Source: Chloroflexota bacterium | GTDB lineage: Bacteria; Chloroflexota; Dehalococcoidia; Bin125 | Length of the DNA: 12,145 bases | NCBI GenBank assembly: GCA_027296805.1 | Contig: JAPUIR010000135.1 | Coordinates: 1 to 12,145, forward strand | Direction of reading: 5' to 3' | The notes under the pieces: model-generated | Told to the model about the DNA's origin: nothing | Databases searched by the model: none | Seen by the model: the letters and a program-made list of their open reading frames with translations, nothing else | Made by a program: the position numbers and the translations under genes | Part shown: piece by piece, positions 12,101 through 12,145 of the stretch | Position numbering within the stretch: the stretch's first letter is position 1 | Layout: each line of letters begins with the position of its first letter

Positions 12101-12145
12101 GTGCGCATCCTCCTGACCGGAGCCACCGGATTCGTCGGCAGTCAG
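12101..12145 (+). CDS. NAD-dependent epimerase/dehydratase (extended SDR), N-terminal 15 residues, cut by window edge
   Basis: Only VRILLTGATGFVGSQ is present: a beta strand and the glycine-rich NAD(P)-binding turn TGATGFVG (TGxxGFxG) of the extended short-chain dehydrogenase family, placed right at the N-terminus as expected. A GTG start is assumed; it lies 6 bp after the SPT-like stop codon, so co-transcription is very likely. No Shine-Dalgarno site fits in the gap, and weak purine-rich bases lie within the upstream gene. In known bacterial ceramide pathways an epimerase-family protein of this kind reduces the oxo group made by SPT. Its short visible length prevents a finer call. Confidence 0.75.
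   Translation, partial: MRILLTGATGFVGSQ

Noticed and set aside
1..12145. Phage, transposon, CRISPR or toxin-antitoxin islands
   Set aside because: No transposase, integrase, terminal inverted repeats, regular spacer repeats or toxin-like gene pairs were seen; the gene content is metabolic throughout.

Overview
This is a high-GC bacterial window (my estimate is around two thirds G+C) with compact, well-coded genes in short operons. I see no mobile element, CRISPR array, tRNA or rRNA. The protein mix fits a free-living Chloroflexota bacterium, or less likely a deep-branching actinobacterium: a DUF3090 protein, an actinobacterial-type CysO sulfur carrier, a HadA/HadB-like MaoC pair, a CaiB/BaiF CoA-transferase, a GYD-domain protein and a Thermotoga-type DAHP-synthase fold. 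The phylum assignment is inference. Several start codons sit 6-9 nt behind a -10-like hexamer and have no Shine-Dalgarno site, which points to leaderless transcripts.

Layout. 1-1612 (minus): the N-terminus of a CaiB/BaiF CoA-transferase, and an MFS transporter upstream of it. 1665-1844 (plus): a 59-residue membrane microprotein. 1884-2432 (minus): a DUF3090 protein. 2433-2705: an intergenic region with two strong hairpins. 2706-4663 (plus): an apparent operon of a DUF4870 membrane protein, two MaoC-like hot-dog proteins overlapping by ATGA, and an NADPH-dependent FMN reductase-like flavoprotein. 4872-5135: a small zinc-ribbon-like protein, followed by a strong intrinsic terminator and a 364-bp gene-free stretch. 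5500-6791: a second zinc-ribbon-like protein and a full-length DAHP-synthase homologue that has lost nearly every catalytic residue. 6900-7981: a CysO-like ubiquitin-fold protein with a C-terminal tail beyond its Gly-Gly, overlapping by ATGA a crotonase that lacks both hydratase glutamates. 8010-8807 (minus): a membrane-anchored LysM protein. 8990-9400 (plus): a GYD-domain protein. 9397-9819 (minus): a SnoaL-like protein convergent with it. 9953-12145 (plus): a PAP2/AUR1-like membrane enzyme, a serine palmitoyltransferase-like enzyme, and the start of an NAD-dependent epimerase/dehydratase, cut by the window edge.

How the genes may work together. Acyl-CoA chemistry recurs (CoA-transferase, MaoC pair, crotonase, flavin reductase). 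The right end looks like a long-chain-base or sphingolipid-type lipid module: an SPT condenses an acyl chain with an amino acid, an epimerase-family reductase follows, and an AUR1-like PAP2 enzyme may attach a head group. The two most unusual items are the DAHP-synthase pseudoenzyme (5769-6791) and the tailed CysO coupled to an atypical crotonase (6900-7981).
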